DNA of 64,000 nt, taken from the NCBI GenBank assembly GCA_024643255.1, contig JAHENF010000006.1, forward strand, positions 37,085-101,084, given 5' to 3'. The notes beneath the pieces were generated by a model. The model was given only the letters and a program-made list of their open reading frames with translations, did no database searches and was not told where the DNA came from. Positions 33,407-41,948 of the stretch are shown in pieces. This DNA is from Ilumatobacteraceae bacterium. GTDB lineage: Bacteria > Actinomycetota > Acidimicrobiia > Acidimicrobiales > Ilumatobacteraceae. Each line of letters opens with the position of its first letter. Position 1 is the stretch's first letter. Made by a program: the position numbers and the translations under genes.

Positions 33407-36076
33407 ATGCGTTCTCGTCGTGTGAGCGCCGACACCGGTGCTGCCGACAAGGGGTCTCGGCGCCGTAGCTTTCATGCCGTGGTTTCACGAGCGGTAGCGC
33501 CGCGATTCGGACTTGTCGCGTTCGTCGAGCGACGTAGCACCCGGCAGCGCCGGATCTTCTGGGTCGTCGTCGCACTGATCGGGACGTGGTTCGTGGCGCG
33601 CTGGGGGGCGAACGTCGTGCTCGATCGATGGTGGTACGACTCGGTGACGACCGCCGAGGTCTGGCGCACGCGGTTCGTGGCGCAACTCGTGTTGCTGGTC
33701 GGTGTCGGCCTGGTCACGTTGTCGATCCTCGGTGCCAGCGTCTGGTTCGTGTCGAAGATCGGCCGGTTGCAGGGCGAGCCGACGACCCGGGTCCTCAAGC
33801 GCTACCACGAGCGGATGGGTCCGGCCCACCGCTGGCTGATGGTGGCCATCGTCGTCTACTTCACGATGCACATCGCCGTCGCCGCGACCCAGTACTGGCA
33901 GTCGTGGCTCCTGTTCCGACATGGTGGCGATCTCGGTATCGATGTTCCGGTTGCCGGTGGGGATCTCGGCTACCACCTCTTCCGTCTCCCGTTCCTCACT
34001 GCCGCGACGACGTTCCTGCGCCAGCTCACGCTGTTCACCATCGGTGTGAGCATTTTCGGTCACGCGATGTCGGGGGCACTTCGGCGTCCGCGTGGGCCCG
34101 AGCCTTCGTCACGGCTCGCGATCGGTCATCTGGCGGTGCTGGCGGCGTTCTTCCTCGCGATGCAGGCGGTCCACGACGTCTTCGTCGCCCGACCCAGCAT
34201 CGCCACCAACCGCGTCGGCGCATTCGACGGTCCCGGTTTCACCGAGCTGCACGTCACGAAGCCCGGTCTGTTGATCGCGGCATTGGTCACGCTCGCCGCA
34301 GGCTTTGCCGCTGTCTGGTGGGCGAAGTCCAACCGATGGCGCCCGTTCGCCATCACGCTGTCGATCGCCGCGGTCGTCCAGTTGCTCGTGGTCGTGGTCG
34401 CTCCAGCGGTCAGCGAGCGCTTCCTCGTCGCTCCGGCGGAGGCGCAACGTCAGCTCTGGTCGATCGACGAGAATCTGGTGGCGACGCAGACCGCGTACGA
34501 GATCGATGACATCGCGACCGAGACGATCGGCATCGACGAGTCGTCCACGGCGTCGGCGCCGCTCGACGCCGAGCAGGCGAGCGATGTCGATCGGGTGCAG
34601 CTCTTCGACACGGCCACGATGACGTCGGCGCTCCAGGTGCTCACCGGCAAGACCGGCACGCGGATCACCGACGTCGACGTCGATCGTTACGGCATCGATG
34701 ATGTCACCGATCCGGTCTTCGTCGCCGCTCGCTCCGCCAGTCGCAACGACGTCCCGGAGAAGGGCTGGGTACAGGATCACCTCGTCTACACCCACGGCAC
34801 CGGACTCGTGGCGGTGCCGGCCAATCGGGTCGACGCCGACGGCCGCCCCGACGTGACGGCATACCCGGACGCATTCGGGGCCGCGGACGTGCCGCTGTAC
34901 TTCGGTGAATCGCTCGACAATTGGTACGCCCTGGTCGGCACGCAACGCGAACAACTCGACAATGCCGAGTTCACCGGTCAGGCCATCGACATGGGTTCGA
35001 CGCTGCAACGCCTGGTTCTGGCGATGGCCGTCGGCGAGTCACAGCCATTGCTCACCAACGAACTCACCGACCAGACCCAGTTGCTGTACCGCCGCTCGAT
35101 ACGTGAGCGAGTGGGCTCACTGGCGCCGTTCCTCCAGCTCGACGGAGACCCGTATCCGGTCGTCACCGCCGGTCGCGTGACCTGGGTGATCGACGGATAC
35201 ACCACCTCGTCCAGTTTCCCGTACTCGCAGTTCACGAACGGGTCAGGACTGCCCTCCTCGAGTGGGCTCGCGGGTCGGAGCATCAACTACCTGCGCGGTT
35301 CGGTCAAGGCAACCGTCGACGCGGGGACCGGTGAGACGCACCTCTACCGCACCGACGATGGCACCGACCCCATCCTCGAGACCTGGAACGACGTCTTTCC
35401 CGGTCTGCTGGAGTCGGCCGACGCCCTTCCCGACGAGATCAGGGCTCACCTGCGGTATCCGGCGGATCAGTGGAACGTGCAGACCGGGCTGCTCGGCCGG
35501 TATCACGTCGACACCGCCGAGCAACTGTTCAACGGGACGAACCGATGGGCGGTCAGCGCTGGGGCAGCCACGACGGTGGGCGACACGACGGTGGCACCCG
35601 CCGCGCCGGTCGATCTGTTCAGCCAGTACGCCGACAGTCCGGACCGATTCGGTTCGATCCGTCCCTACGGTCCGGGTTCGGCGACGAACCCCACGTCGAC
35701 TCGCGATGAACTCGCCGCGCTCGCGCTCGCCGATCACGAGCTCGGCGGGGCGGTTCACCTGCTCGTTCCCGATACCGACGTCACGGCACCGTTGCTGAGC
35801 CCGCAGGTTGCGCAGAGCGCCATCGACGCCGATCCGGAGCTGGCGCGAGCGATCACCCTGTTGAACGCGAATGGTTCGAAGGTGCAGTTCGGCCCCATGA
35901 CGCCGGTTGTTCTCGATGACGGGCTGGTGTGGGTGCGACCGATCGTCGTCACGGGCACTGGGAGCTCGGCAGCACCGCGCCTCTACGGCGTCGCCGCGGT
36001 CTACAACGGCCTCGTCGCCGTGCAACCCACGACCGCCGAGGCCGTCGCCGACGTGCTCGACGCCGCGCAGCGCTAG
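33407..36076 (+). CDS. UPF0182-family large membrane protein
   Basis: An 889-residue protein of the UPF0182 (PF03699) family, widespread in actinomycetes and of unknown function. About seven membrane segments occupy the first 330 residues (for example RIFWVVVALIGTWFVARWG). The remaining 550 or so residues form a large extracytoplasmic domain with family motifs such as VRPIVV near the end and NWYALVGTQREQLD. A surface assembly or transport role is likely but unproven. ATG 33407 is used, with TTG 33395 and later GTGs possible. The stop lies six bases from the convergent ABC ATPase gene. Confidence 0.9.
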   Translation: MRSRRVSADTGAADKGSRRRSFHAVVSRAVAPRFGLVAFVERRSTRQRRIFWVVVALIGTWFVARWGANVVLDRWWYDSVTTAEVWRTRFVAQLVLLVGVGLVTLSILGASVWFVSKIGRLQGEPTTRVLKRYHERMGPAHRWLMVAIVVYFTMHIAVAATQYWQSWLLFRHGGDLGIDVPVAGGDLGYHLFRLPFLTAATTFLRQLTLFTIGVSIFGHAMSGALRRPRGPEPSSRLAIGHLAVLAAFFLAMQAVHDVFVARPSIATNRVGAFDGPGFTELHVTKPGLLIAALVTLAAGFAAVWWAKSNRWRPFAITLSIAAVVQLLVVVVAPAVSERFLVAPAEAQRQLWSIDENLVATQTAYEIDDIATETIGIDESSTASAPLDAEQASDVDRVQLFDTATMTSALQVLTGKTGTRITDVDVDRYGIDDVTDPVFVAARSASRNDVPEKGWVQDHLVYTHGTGLVAVPANRVDADGRPDVTAYPDAFGAADVPLYFGESLDNWYALVGTQREQLDNAEFTGQAIDMGSTLQRLVLAMAVGESQPLLTNELTDQTQLLYRRSIRERVGSLAPFLQLDGDPYPVVTAGRVTWVIDGYTTSSSFPYSQFTNGSGLPSSSGLAGRSINYLRGSVKATVDAGTGETHLYRTDDGTDPILETWNDVFPGLLESADALPDEIRAHLRYPADQWNVQTGLLGRYHVDTAEQLFNGTNRWAVSAGAATTVGDTTVAPAAPVDLFSQYADSPDRFGSIRPYGPGSATNPTSTRDELAALALADHELGGAVHLLVPDTDVTAPLLSPQVAQSAIDADPELARAITLLNANGSKVQFGPMTPVVLDDGLVWVRPIVVTGTGSSAAPRLYGVAAVYNGLVAVQPTTAEAVADVLDAAQR

Positions 36077-36082
36077 GCCGTC

Positions 36083-36841
36083 TCAGCCCTCGGCCGAATA
36101 GGCGGCGACGACCTCGTTGATCGGGCCGTCCATGCGCACGATTCCCTTGTCGATCCAGATGCCACGCTTGCAGTGCGATTGCAGCTCCGCCATCGAGTGG
36201 CTCACGAGCAGCAGCGTGCCGGCGTCGGCGAGCATGTCGGAGATGCGGGCGGCCGACTTCGCCTTGAACCCCTTGTCGCCGACGGCGAGCGCTTCGTCGA
36301 TCAGCAGGATGCGCGGCGTCATCGCAGTCGCGATGGCGAAATGGAGGCGGGCGCGCATTCCGGACGAGAACGTGCGCAGCGGTCGCTCGAGGGCGTCGCC
36401 CAACTCGGTGAACGCCGCGATCTCGTCGAATTGCTCCTCGATCGCGTCCGGGCTCATGCCGAGGGCGAGGCATCCGAGGCGAATGTTCCGATAGCCCGAC
36501 GCGGCCGGGATCAGCGTCGCGCCGACGCCCATCAGTTTCGGCTCGGCGCTGACGAGGATTTCTCCGGCCACCGGTGCCAACAGCCCGGCGATCGCCGCGA
36601 GAAGCGTCGACTTCCCGGAGCCGTTCGAACCGAGCATTCCCACGGACTCGCCCTCGTACACGTCGAACGAGACGCCGTTCACCGCACGGACGACCCGCCG
36701 GCCGTCGCCGGCACGGGAGGCGAATCGGTCGCGGAGCGCGGCCCGGCGCTCGGCGAACAACTCGTATTCGATGTGGACGTCGGTGAGACGGAGCGCCAAC
36801 GGTGTACGTGGCGACGCCACCGCGTCGTCACGATCGCCCAT
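36083..36841 (-). CDS. Polysaccharide export ABC transporter ATPase (Wzt/TagH type)
   Basis: A 252-residue ATPase subunit of an ABC-2 exporter for cell-surface polysaccharide, such as teichoic acid or O-antigen-like glycan. Walker A is GSNGSGKST, the signature is TFSSGMRARLHFA, Walker B is ILLIDEALAVGDKGF and the switch is LLVSHSMAEL. The IEYELFAERRAALRDRF segment is typical of TagH/Wzt. It lacks the C-terminal sugar-binding domain of long Wzt proteins. The start overlaps the upstream permease gene by 14 bases, so both are one transcription unit. Confidence 0.92.
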   Translation of the reverse strand: MGDRDDAVASPRTPLALRLTDVHIEYELFAERRAALRDRFASRAGDGRRVVRAVNGVSFDVYEGESVGMLGSNGSGKSTLLAAIAGLLAPVAGEILVSAEPKLMGVGATLIPAASGYRNIRLGCLALGMSPDAIEEQFDEIAAFTELGDALERPLRTFSSGMRARLHFAIATAMTPRILLIDEALAVGDKGFKAKSAARISDMLADAGTLLLVSHSMAELQSHCKRGIWIDKGIVRMDGPINEVVAAYSAEG

Positions 36842-37691
36842 ACTTCAACTCTCTGGCCCGGAAGAACCCGAAGCCGAACACCAGGGTCACGGTGACGAGC
36901 CCGAGCATCTCGAGCGTGTTCGTCACATTGATCGATTCGTCGAGAAACACCCAGCGGTACAGGTTGATGATCGACACCATGGGGTTGAGTGTCACGACAC
37001 GGAGGAGCAACGGGCTCACGCCCTCCTTGTCGAGGAACGTCCCGATCGGGATCATCACCCCCGACACGTACATCAGCAAGCGGAACAGGAAGGGAATCAA
37101 CTGCTGGACGTCGCGGAACGTGTCGTTCAGCCTCGCGGCAATGAACGCCAGCCCGAGATTCAATGCGGTGTGGACGACGATGATGATCGGCAGGACCAGC
37201 ACCCTTCGGCTCAATCCCTGACCGGTCAACACCGCGACGACCGCGATGACCACGAGTTCGAATCCGAAGGTGAGCAGTCGACCGAAGACCGTCGAGATCG
37301 GCAGCAGCGCGCGCGGGAACCGCATCGAACGCATGAGGCCGACGTTGGCGGTCATCGTCGAGGCGCCGGCCACGACCGAACGGGTGGTGAGGCCGAACGT
37401 GAACACGCCGACCATCAGCCAGAGCACGTAGTTGTCGACGCCACGGTTGGCGTTGAGAAACACGCCGAAGACCAGGTAGTAGACCGCGACCGACAGCAGC
37501 GGGTTCGCCAGGTGCCACACGTTGCCGAGCAACGTGTCCTGATGCGTCGAGCGGACCTCCTCGAGCGGCATCGCCATCGCGAATGCTCGACGGTCCCACA
37601 TCTGATCGAGGTAGTCGCGCGTGGGGATGTGCGCGTCAAGGGAGAAGAGCTCGGCAGCCTCGTTGAAGTCGGCGTCGTCGGGGGTCAGCAA
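36828..37691 (-). CDS. Polysaccharide export ABC transporter permease (Wzm/TagG type)
   Basis: A 287-residue ABC-2 permease with six membrane segments between about 58 and 280, following a soluble N-terminus. WKTRSTHQ-like family sequence is seen in EEVRSTHQDTLLGNVWHLANPLL. It pairs with the overlapping Wzt/TagH-type ATPase to move an undecaprenyl-linked glycan across the membrane. No glycosyltransferase lies nearby except mftF. The TTG start at 37691 is backed by GAGG eight bases upstream. etfB ends about 50 bases upstream on the same strand, so the unit may be cotranscribed with the Etf/Fix genes. Confidence 0.88.
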   Translation of the reverse strand: MLTPDDADFNEAAELFSLDAHIPTRDYLDQMWDRRAFAMAMPLEEVRSTHQDTLLGNVWHLANPLLSVAVYYLVFGVFLNANRGVDNYVLWLMVGVFTFGLTTRSVVAGASTMTANVGLMRSMRFPRALLPISTVFGRLLTFGFELVVIAVVAVLTGQGLSRRVLVLPIIIVVHTALNLGLAFIAARLNDTFRDVQQLIPFLFRLLMYVSGVMIPIGTFLDKEGVSPLLLRVVTLNPMVSIINLYRWVFLDESINVTNTLEMLGLVTVTLVFGFGFFRARELKYGRS

Positions 37692-37741
37692 GTTTTCGAC
37701 CTCGACAAGTTACCGGAGGGGCCGCCACCGAAGCGGGGAGG

Positions 37742-38533
37742 TCAGTAGCCCCACTCGCGGAGTTGGTCGAGGATCCGTCCGGCCGCGGCGGGCGGATCGA
37801 GCGTGACCGTCTCGGCGTGACCGTCATCGCCTCCGATGTCGAGGATCTCGCGTACCCGCGTCAGAGGGCCGCCGGTCGGGGCGGGCAGCGTGCGGGCACG
37901 AGGACGGTACGGATGGACCTCGGCCTCGGCAGGTCGGCCGTGGGGCCCGGGAACCGCGGCGATCGCGATCGAACGCGAGGCGAGCGATGCCGCGAGTGGT
38001 GCGCGGCGAAGTCGGGCGACCGAGCCCTCGACCGACAGCACCGCCGGAAGCGACACGTCGAGGAGTTCGCGTCGCCCACCGTCGAGCCGGCGCACCACGC
38101 GCAGTGGCATCGTGGCCGCCGAAGCGAGATCGACGTCGATCAGCCCGAGGGCCTGTGCCGCGCCGAGCTCGGCAGCCAGGAACACGGGCACCGACCCGGT
38201 GCCGCGGTCGATCGAGTAGTCGCCGCACACCACGAGGTCGGCACCGTGGAGATGATCGGCCAGTGCCGCCGACACGGTGTGACCGTCGAGTTCGGCCGAT
38301 GCGTCGATCCGACGTGCCGACGTGGCGCCCACGGCGAGTGCGGAGCGCAACACGTCGTCGGCATCCTTCGGTCCGAGACAGATGACCTCGACGTCGCAGT
38401 CATCGAAGGCGTCACGCAGCAGGAGTGCGATCTCGAGCGCGGCTTCGTCGGCGGCCGACACGCCCGCCCAGCGTTCGTCGACATCGTGGTCGCGGTCGAG
38501 CGACACCCACTTCCAGCACACGGCGATCCTCAT
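37742..38533 (-). CDS. Electron-transfer flavoprotein beta-like subunit (FixA/EtfB)
   Basis: A 263-residue EtfB-like subunit. It begins MRIAVCWKWVS, close to the MKIVVCVKQV of EtfB/FixA, and contains AADEAALEIALLL and the AMP/flavin-region segment VCGDYSIDRGTGSVPVFLAAELG. It would pair with the EtfA-like protein at 40170-41117 to carry electrons from dehydrogenases to the FixC-like quinone reductase. The C-terminal region is more divergent than in housekeeping EtfB. It is the last gene of dedA-etfA-fixC-fixX-etfB, 25 bases after fixX. A mycofactocin-associated type is possible. Confidence 0.82.
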   Translation of the reverse strand: MRIAVCWKWVSLDRDHDVDERWAGVSAADEAALEIALLLRDAFDDCDVEVICLGPKDADDVLRSALAVGATSARRIDASAELDGHTVSAALADHLHGADLVVCGDYSIDRGTGSVPVFLAAELGAAQALGLIDVDLASAATMPLRVVRRLDGGRRELLDVSLPAVLSVEGSVARLRRAPLAASLASRSIAIAAVPGPHGRPAEAEVHPYRPRARTLPAPTGGPLTRVREILDIGGDDGHAETVTLDPPAAAGRILDQLREWGY

Positions 38534-38558
38534 ACGACCTCCATCGAACGGCGTGCGC

Positions 38559-38870
38559 TCACGTCCGCTTGAAGACGACTCCATGGCCGCCCTCGGGGTA
38601 GGTCCAGGTAATGGCGCCTTCCTTGTTGCACAACAGGTAGCAGGTGCCGCACTCGAAGCACTGCTCGTAGTTGAACAGGATGCCGCCGTCACTCGTCGGG
38701 ACGAACAGGTTCGCCGGGCAGGCGACGACGCACTCGCGTGTCGAACAATCGGCGCAGATCGCATCGTCGACGGTGATGTGGGCCCGCTCGTGGATGTCGA
38801 AGCGGGTCGTGGCGATCAGATCCTCGAACGACAGCTCTGGCCATCGTTCCCCGGTGGGCGCGCCGCTCAT
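38559..38870 (-). CDS. fixX: FixX-like 4Fe-4S ferredoxin
   Basis: A 103-residue ferredoxin-like protein of the FixX family, the iron-sulphur partner of FixC. Cysteines occur in AICADCSTRECVVACPANLF and then EQCFECGTCYLLCNKEGAI: the second set fits a [4Fe-4S] motif C-x2-C-x2-C-x3-C, the first is partial. FixX passes electrons from the Etf pair to FixC and on to quinone. The ATG at 38870 overlaps the fixC stop (ATGA), so the two are translationally coupled. Confidence 0.88.
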   Translation of the reverse strand: MSGAPTGERWPELSFEDLIATTRFDIHERAHITVDDAICADCSTRECVVACPANLFVPTSDGGILFNYEQCFECGTCYLLCNKEGAITWTYPEGGHGVVFKRT

Positions 38871-40177
38871 CCGAACGTCCTCAAACCGTCGAGCGTGTCC
38901 TTGGCGAGGTCGCGGATCCGGACACCGGCGCGCTTGCGTTCCTCGTTGAGAATGCGGCGCAAACCGGGCTTCGGCGACGGGTTGTCGACGCGGAACATGC
39001 GCTCCACGGTATTGGCGATCATCGCGGGGTACCGGTGTTGCACCCGATCGGACAGCACCAGCGCCGGAGCTCGATGCAGCTTGCGGTGGTCGCGCAGCAC
39101 GAACGTGTCGTTCAGCCGGCGTTCGTAGCCGGCCAGCCCGCCGGCACTGGTGTCGCCGGCCTCGAGTGCCTCTGCGGCCGCTTCGCCTGCGTACATCCCG
39201 CTGGCCATCGCAAAGTTGACGCCTTCGAGCCAGATGCCGGCGGCGAGACACATCGCGGCGGCATCGCCGGCCACGAGCATCCCGTCGGCGGTCATTGTCG
39301 GCATCATCGACAATCCCGCTTCGGGAATCACGTGCGCGGAGTACTCCTTGATCTCGCCGCCCTCGACCAGTGGGGCGATCGCCGGGTGGGCCTTCAGGTT
39401 GGCGATGATCTGTTCCGGTCGGAGCTTCTGGGCGCCGAGCTTCGGCAGCTTGAGCACGACGCCGACCGAGAGGGTGTCGAGGTTGGTGTAGATGAATCCG
39501 CCGCCGTTCACGCCCGAGGTTCCGCCGAGGATCTCGATGTCGACGCCGTCGCGGCCGCGTACCGCGAAACGCTCGTCGATGACATCCTTGGGCAGGGCGA
39601 TCGTCTCTTTGACCCCGAGGGTGTAGTTGGCGGCGTCGACCTCGCCGTACAGCCCGGCCTCCTTGGCGAGGAAGCTGTTCACGCCGTCGCACGCGATGAC
39701 GACCCGGGCGTGCAGATCTCCGTCAGGTCGATCGGTGGTGACGCCCACGACCCGGCCGGACCCGTCGCGGAGCAGGCCGGTCGCGGTGGTGGAGCACACG
39801 AGCAGCGCGCCGTCGGCTTCGGCCTTGCCGGCGAGCCAGTGGTCCCAGTCGGGGCGGTACGCGGTGGCCCCGTTGTACGGAGGTGCACCCCAGTCGGTCG
39901 ATCGGAAGTCGACGGTCACCGCCTGCGTGTCGGTGAGGACCATCGTCGACCGGCGGGTGACCCATCGCTGGATCGGTGCCTCGAGCCACCACTCGGGGTG
40001 GAGTTGATCGAGGATGCGCGGGTACACGACGCCGCCGTACATGTTCTTCGACCCGGGGAAGCTGCCACGTTCGAGCAGGATGACGGAGTACCCGTGTCGG
40101 GCGAGCACGGTCGCCGCGGCCGAGCCGGCGGGACCGGCGCCCACGACGATCGCGTCGACGGTCGTCTGCTCAGGCAT
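38867..40177 (-). CDS. fixC: FixC-like electron-transfer-flavoprotein:quinone oxidoreductase
   Basis: A 436-residue FAD enzyme that oxidises a reduced electron-transfer flavoprotein and reduces membrane quinone. The Rossmann motif is DAIVVGAGPAGSAAA near the N-terminus; later come ACDGVNSFLAKEAGLYG, YGGVVYPRI and MLVAGDAAAMCLAAGIWLEG, all typical of FixC. The ATG at 40177 is preferred because GAGG sits six to nine bases upstream; an ATG at 40201 would overlap the EtfA-like gene by 32 bases. It is translationally coupled to fixX downstream. Confidence 0.9.
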   Translation of the reverse strand: MPEQTTVDAIVVGAGPAGSAAATVLARHGYSVILLERGSFPGSKNMYGGVVYPRILDQLHPEWWLEAPIQRWVTRRSTMVLTDTQAVTVDFRSTDWGAPPYNGATAYRPDWDHWLAGKAEADGALLVCSTTATGLLRDGSGRVVGVTTDRPDGDLHARVVIACDGVNSFLAKEAGLYGEVDAANYTLGVKETIALPKDVIDERFAVRGRDGVDIEILGGTSGVNGGGFIYTNLDTLSVGVVLKLPKLGAQKLRPEQIIANLKAHPAIAPLVEGGEIKEYSAHVIPEAGLSMMPTMTADGMLVAGDAAAMCLAAGIWLEGVNFAMASGMYAGEAAAEALEAGDTSAGGLAGYERRLNDTFVLRDHRKLHRAPALVLSDRVQHRYPAMIANTVERMFRVDNPSPKPGLRRILNEERKRAGVRIRDLAKDTLDGLRTFG

Positions 40178-41117
40178 CGGCGTCCTCACGTGCTCGGTCA
40201 TCGGCTTCTTCGAGGAGCGCCAGCAGCTCCTCGAGCGTCTGGTTCGCGTCGGCGACGATGGCGAGATCCGACATCGCCATCATGGGGCAGTGCGGTTCGG
40301 TGTTCACGCTGATGATGTGGTCGGGATGTCCGAGACCGCTCGTGTGCTGGACGGCACCACTGATGCCGAACGCGAGGTACAGCACGGGATCGACGACCAC
40401 TCCGGTGGTGCCGATCTGGCGGTTGTGGTGGACCCACGAACGATCGGTGATGACTCGCGTGGCGCCCATCACCCCGCCGATGGCGGCTGCGAAGCGATCG
40501 AGTTGGGCGAAGCGTTCGGCGGTGTCGAGCCCGGCACCCCCGCCCACGATCCGACGAGCTTCGGACAGGTCCATGGTCTGGACGTCGGGTGGGAGCACCT
40601 CGACGACGTGTGCGTCGTGGGTGGCGGTGGATGTCGCCACCAGGTCGATGCGTGCAACAGCGGTCTGACCGTCGTGGGTCACCGGGCCGCGGGCGCCTGG
40701 TTGCAGGGTCGCGACGAACGGTCCGATCGGGCGCTGCTCGTGCAGCTCGAGACCGCCCCTGCGGGCGACACGGACGCGGTGAGCCGAGACCTCGGTGGCG
40801 CCGGACATCAGTGGTCGGTCGAGCGCGAGGGCCAGCCGCGGGGCGAGATCGCGTCCGTCGGGGGAGTGGGGGAGCACCACGATGTCGGTGTCGACGTCCT
40901 GCTCGGCGAGTTGGCGGAGGATGGGCGTCAGTGCAGCGGTCCATCCTGCCGGAGCGAACGATCCGAGTTCGACGAGGAGTGCAGTTGCGGCGATCCCCTC
41001 GAGGACGACGTCGTCGGTCCCGCTGCCGGCGATCAGGGCGAAACCATGACATTCACTGATCGTCTCGGCAGCGCCGGCGGGGAGCACCCCGTCGCGTACC
41101 GGGATCAGCGCAATCAT
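40170..41117 (-). CDS. Electron-transfer flavoprotein alpha-like subunit (FixB/EtfA)
   Basis: A 315-residue EtfA-like subunit that binds FAD. The C-terminal FAD domain is clear: RIVGGGAGL, GATRVITDRSWVHHNRQIGTTG, LYLAFGISGAVQHTSGL and IISVNTEPHCPMMAMSDLAIV. The N-terminal half is divergent. With the EtfB-like product it would accept electrons from acyl-CoA or mycofactocin-linked dehydrogenases and pass them to FixC/FixX. Its start overlaps the dedA stop by four bases and its stop overlaps the fixC start region, so the operon is tightly packed. Confidence 0.86.
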   Translation of the reverse strand: MIALIPVRDGVLPAGAAETISECHGFALIAGSGTDDVVLEGIAATALLVELGSFAPAGWTAALTPILRQLAEQDVDTDIVVLPHSPDGRDLAPRLALALDRPLMSGATEVSAHRVRVARRGGLELHEQRPIGPFVATLQPGARGPVTHDGQTAVARIDLVATSTATHDAHVVEVLPPDVQTMDLSEARRIVGGGAGLDTAERFAQLDRFAAAIGGVMGATRVITDRSWVHHNRQIGTTGVVVDPVLYLAFGISGAVQHTSGLGHPDHIISVNTEPHCPMMAMSDLAIVADANQTLEELLALLEEADDRAREDADA

Positions 41118-41791
41118 TGCTCCAGCGTACGGTCGGGCTCCTCGGCGTGCGCAATCACACCGCCTTGCGGGCTCGAGCCGCGATCGCGAATCCACCGGAT
41201 GATCTCGATGATCGCCGTCAGGCCGAGCGCGGTTCCGAACGCGAACCAGAACGCCAGCGCATGGTCGTCCTGGAACGCCTGACCGAAGAGGTACCCGAGA
41301 CCGGCCGCGTACGTGGCCCAGATGACCGCTGCGACGGCGACCCATGTCGCGAACCACCGCCGCGGCTGGTGCGTGATGCCCGACGACACCGTCAGGACGG
41401 TACGTCCACCCGGGATGAACCGCGCCGTGATCAGCAGCGGTCCGCCCCGTTTGCGTATCTGGCGGCCGGCCTGTTCGAGTCGATCGGCACGAGTGGGTTT
41501 GCGCGCCGCCCACGCGTTGACCCGTGGCTCGAAGCGATTGCCGATGGTGTACGCGAGGTTGTCACCCAGGAACGCTCCGAACGCGCCGGCGAGGATCACG
41601 AGCGCCAGTGTCTGGTTGCCGGCTCCCGCGGCGACACCACCGGCGATCACCGTCGTCTCGCCCGGCACGATCGGGATCACCGAGTCGAGGAGTGCAACGG
41701 CGAAGATGATCAGCAGGAACCACCAGTTCGCCGAGAACTCGTCGAGCCAGTCCGCCACGTCGGTGACGATGTTCGCGACGATCAGTGCCAT
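41114..41791 (-). CDS. DedA-family membrane protein
   Basis: A 225-residue DedA (SNARE-associated) membrane protein with about five membrane segments. The family signature is seen in PIVPGETTVIAGGVAAG, GDNLAYTIGNRFE and ARFIPGGRTVLTVSSGITHQP with its conserved Arg and Gly. DedA proteins work as undecaprenyl-phosphate or phospholipid translocases and support membrane potential. It is first in the operon with the Etf/Fix genes, overlapping etfA by four bases; the functional link is not obvious. A pair of 41-nt repeat units lies upstream, within the likely leader or promoter region. Confidence 0.9.
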   Translation of the reverse strand: MALIVANIVTDVADWLDEFSANWWFLLIIFAVALLDSVIPIVPGETTVIAGGVAAGAGNQTLALVILAGAFGAFLGDNLAYTIGNRFEPRVNAWAARKPTRADRLEQAGRQIRKRGGPLLITARFIPGGRTVLTVSSGITHQPRRWFATWVAVAAVIWATYAAGLGYLFGQAFQDDHALAFWFAFGTALGLTAIIEIIRWIRDRGSSPQGGVIAHAEEPDRTLEQ

Positions 41792-41836
41792 GCCGGCCCG
41801 ACGCTACCCAGGGCCCACCCCTCCACCCTCGGCCAG

Positions 41837-41939
41837 CGATGAGTCCCGGCGCGTACGGGTCGCGCTGGAACTCATCGCAGAGCGTGATCTGGCTCCAGCG
41901 ATGAGTCTGGGCGCGTACGGGTCGCGCTGAAACTCATCG
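41837..41939. repeat. 41-nt hairpin repeat (family B), two units
   Basis: Units at 41837-41877 and 41899-41939, each with CGATGAGT at one end and ACTCATCG at the other (8-bp stem), 21 bases apart, period 62. Their core GGCGCGTACGGGTCGCGCTG is nearly identical in both but differs from the other clusters. The pair lies between the GH3 gene stop (41949) and the dedA start (41791), all on the minus strand. Confidence 0.85.
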
Positions 41940-41948
41940 CAGGCGAGA

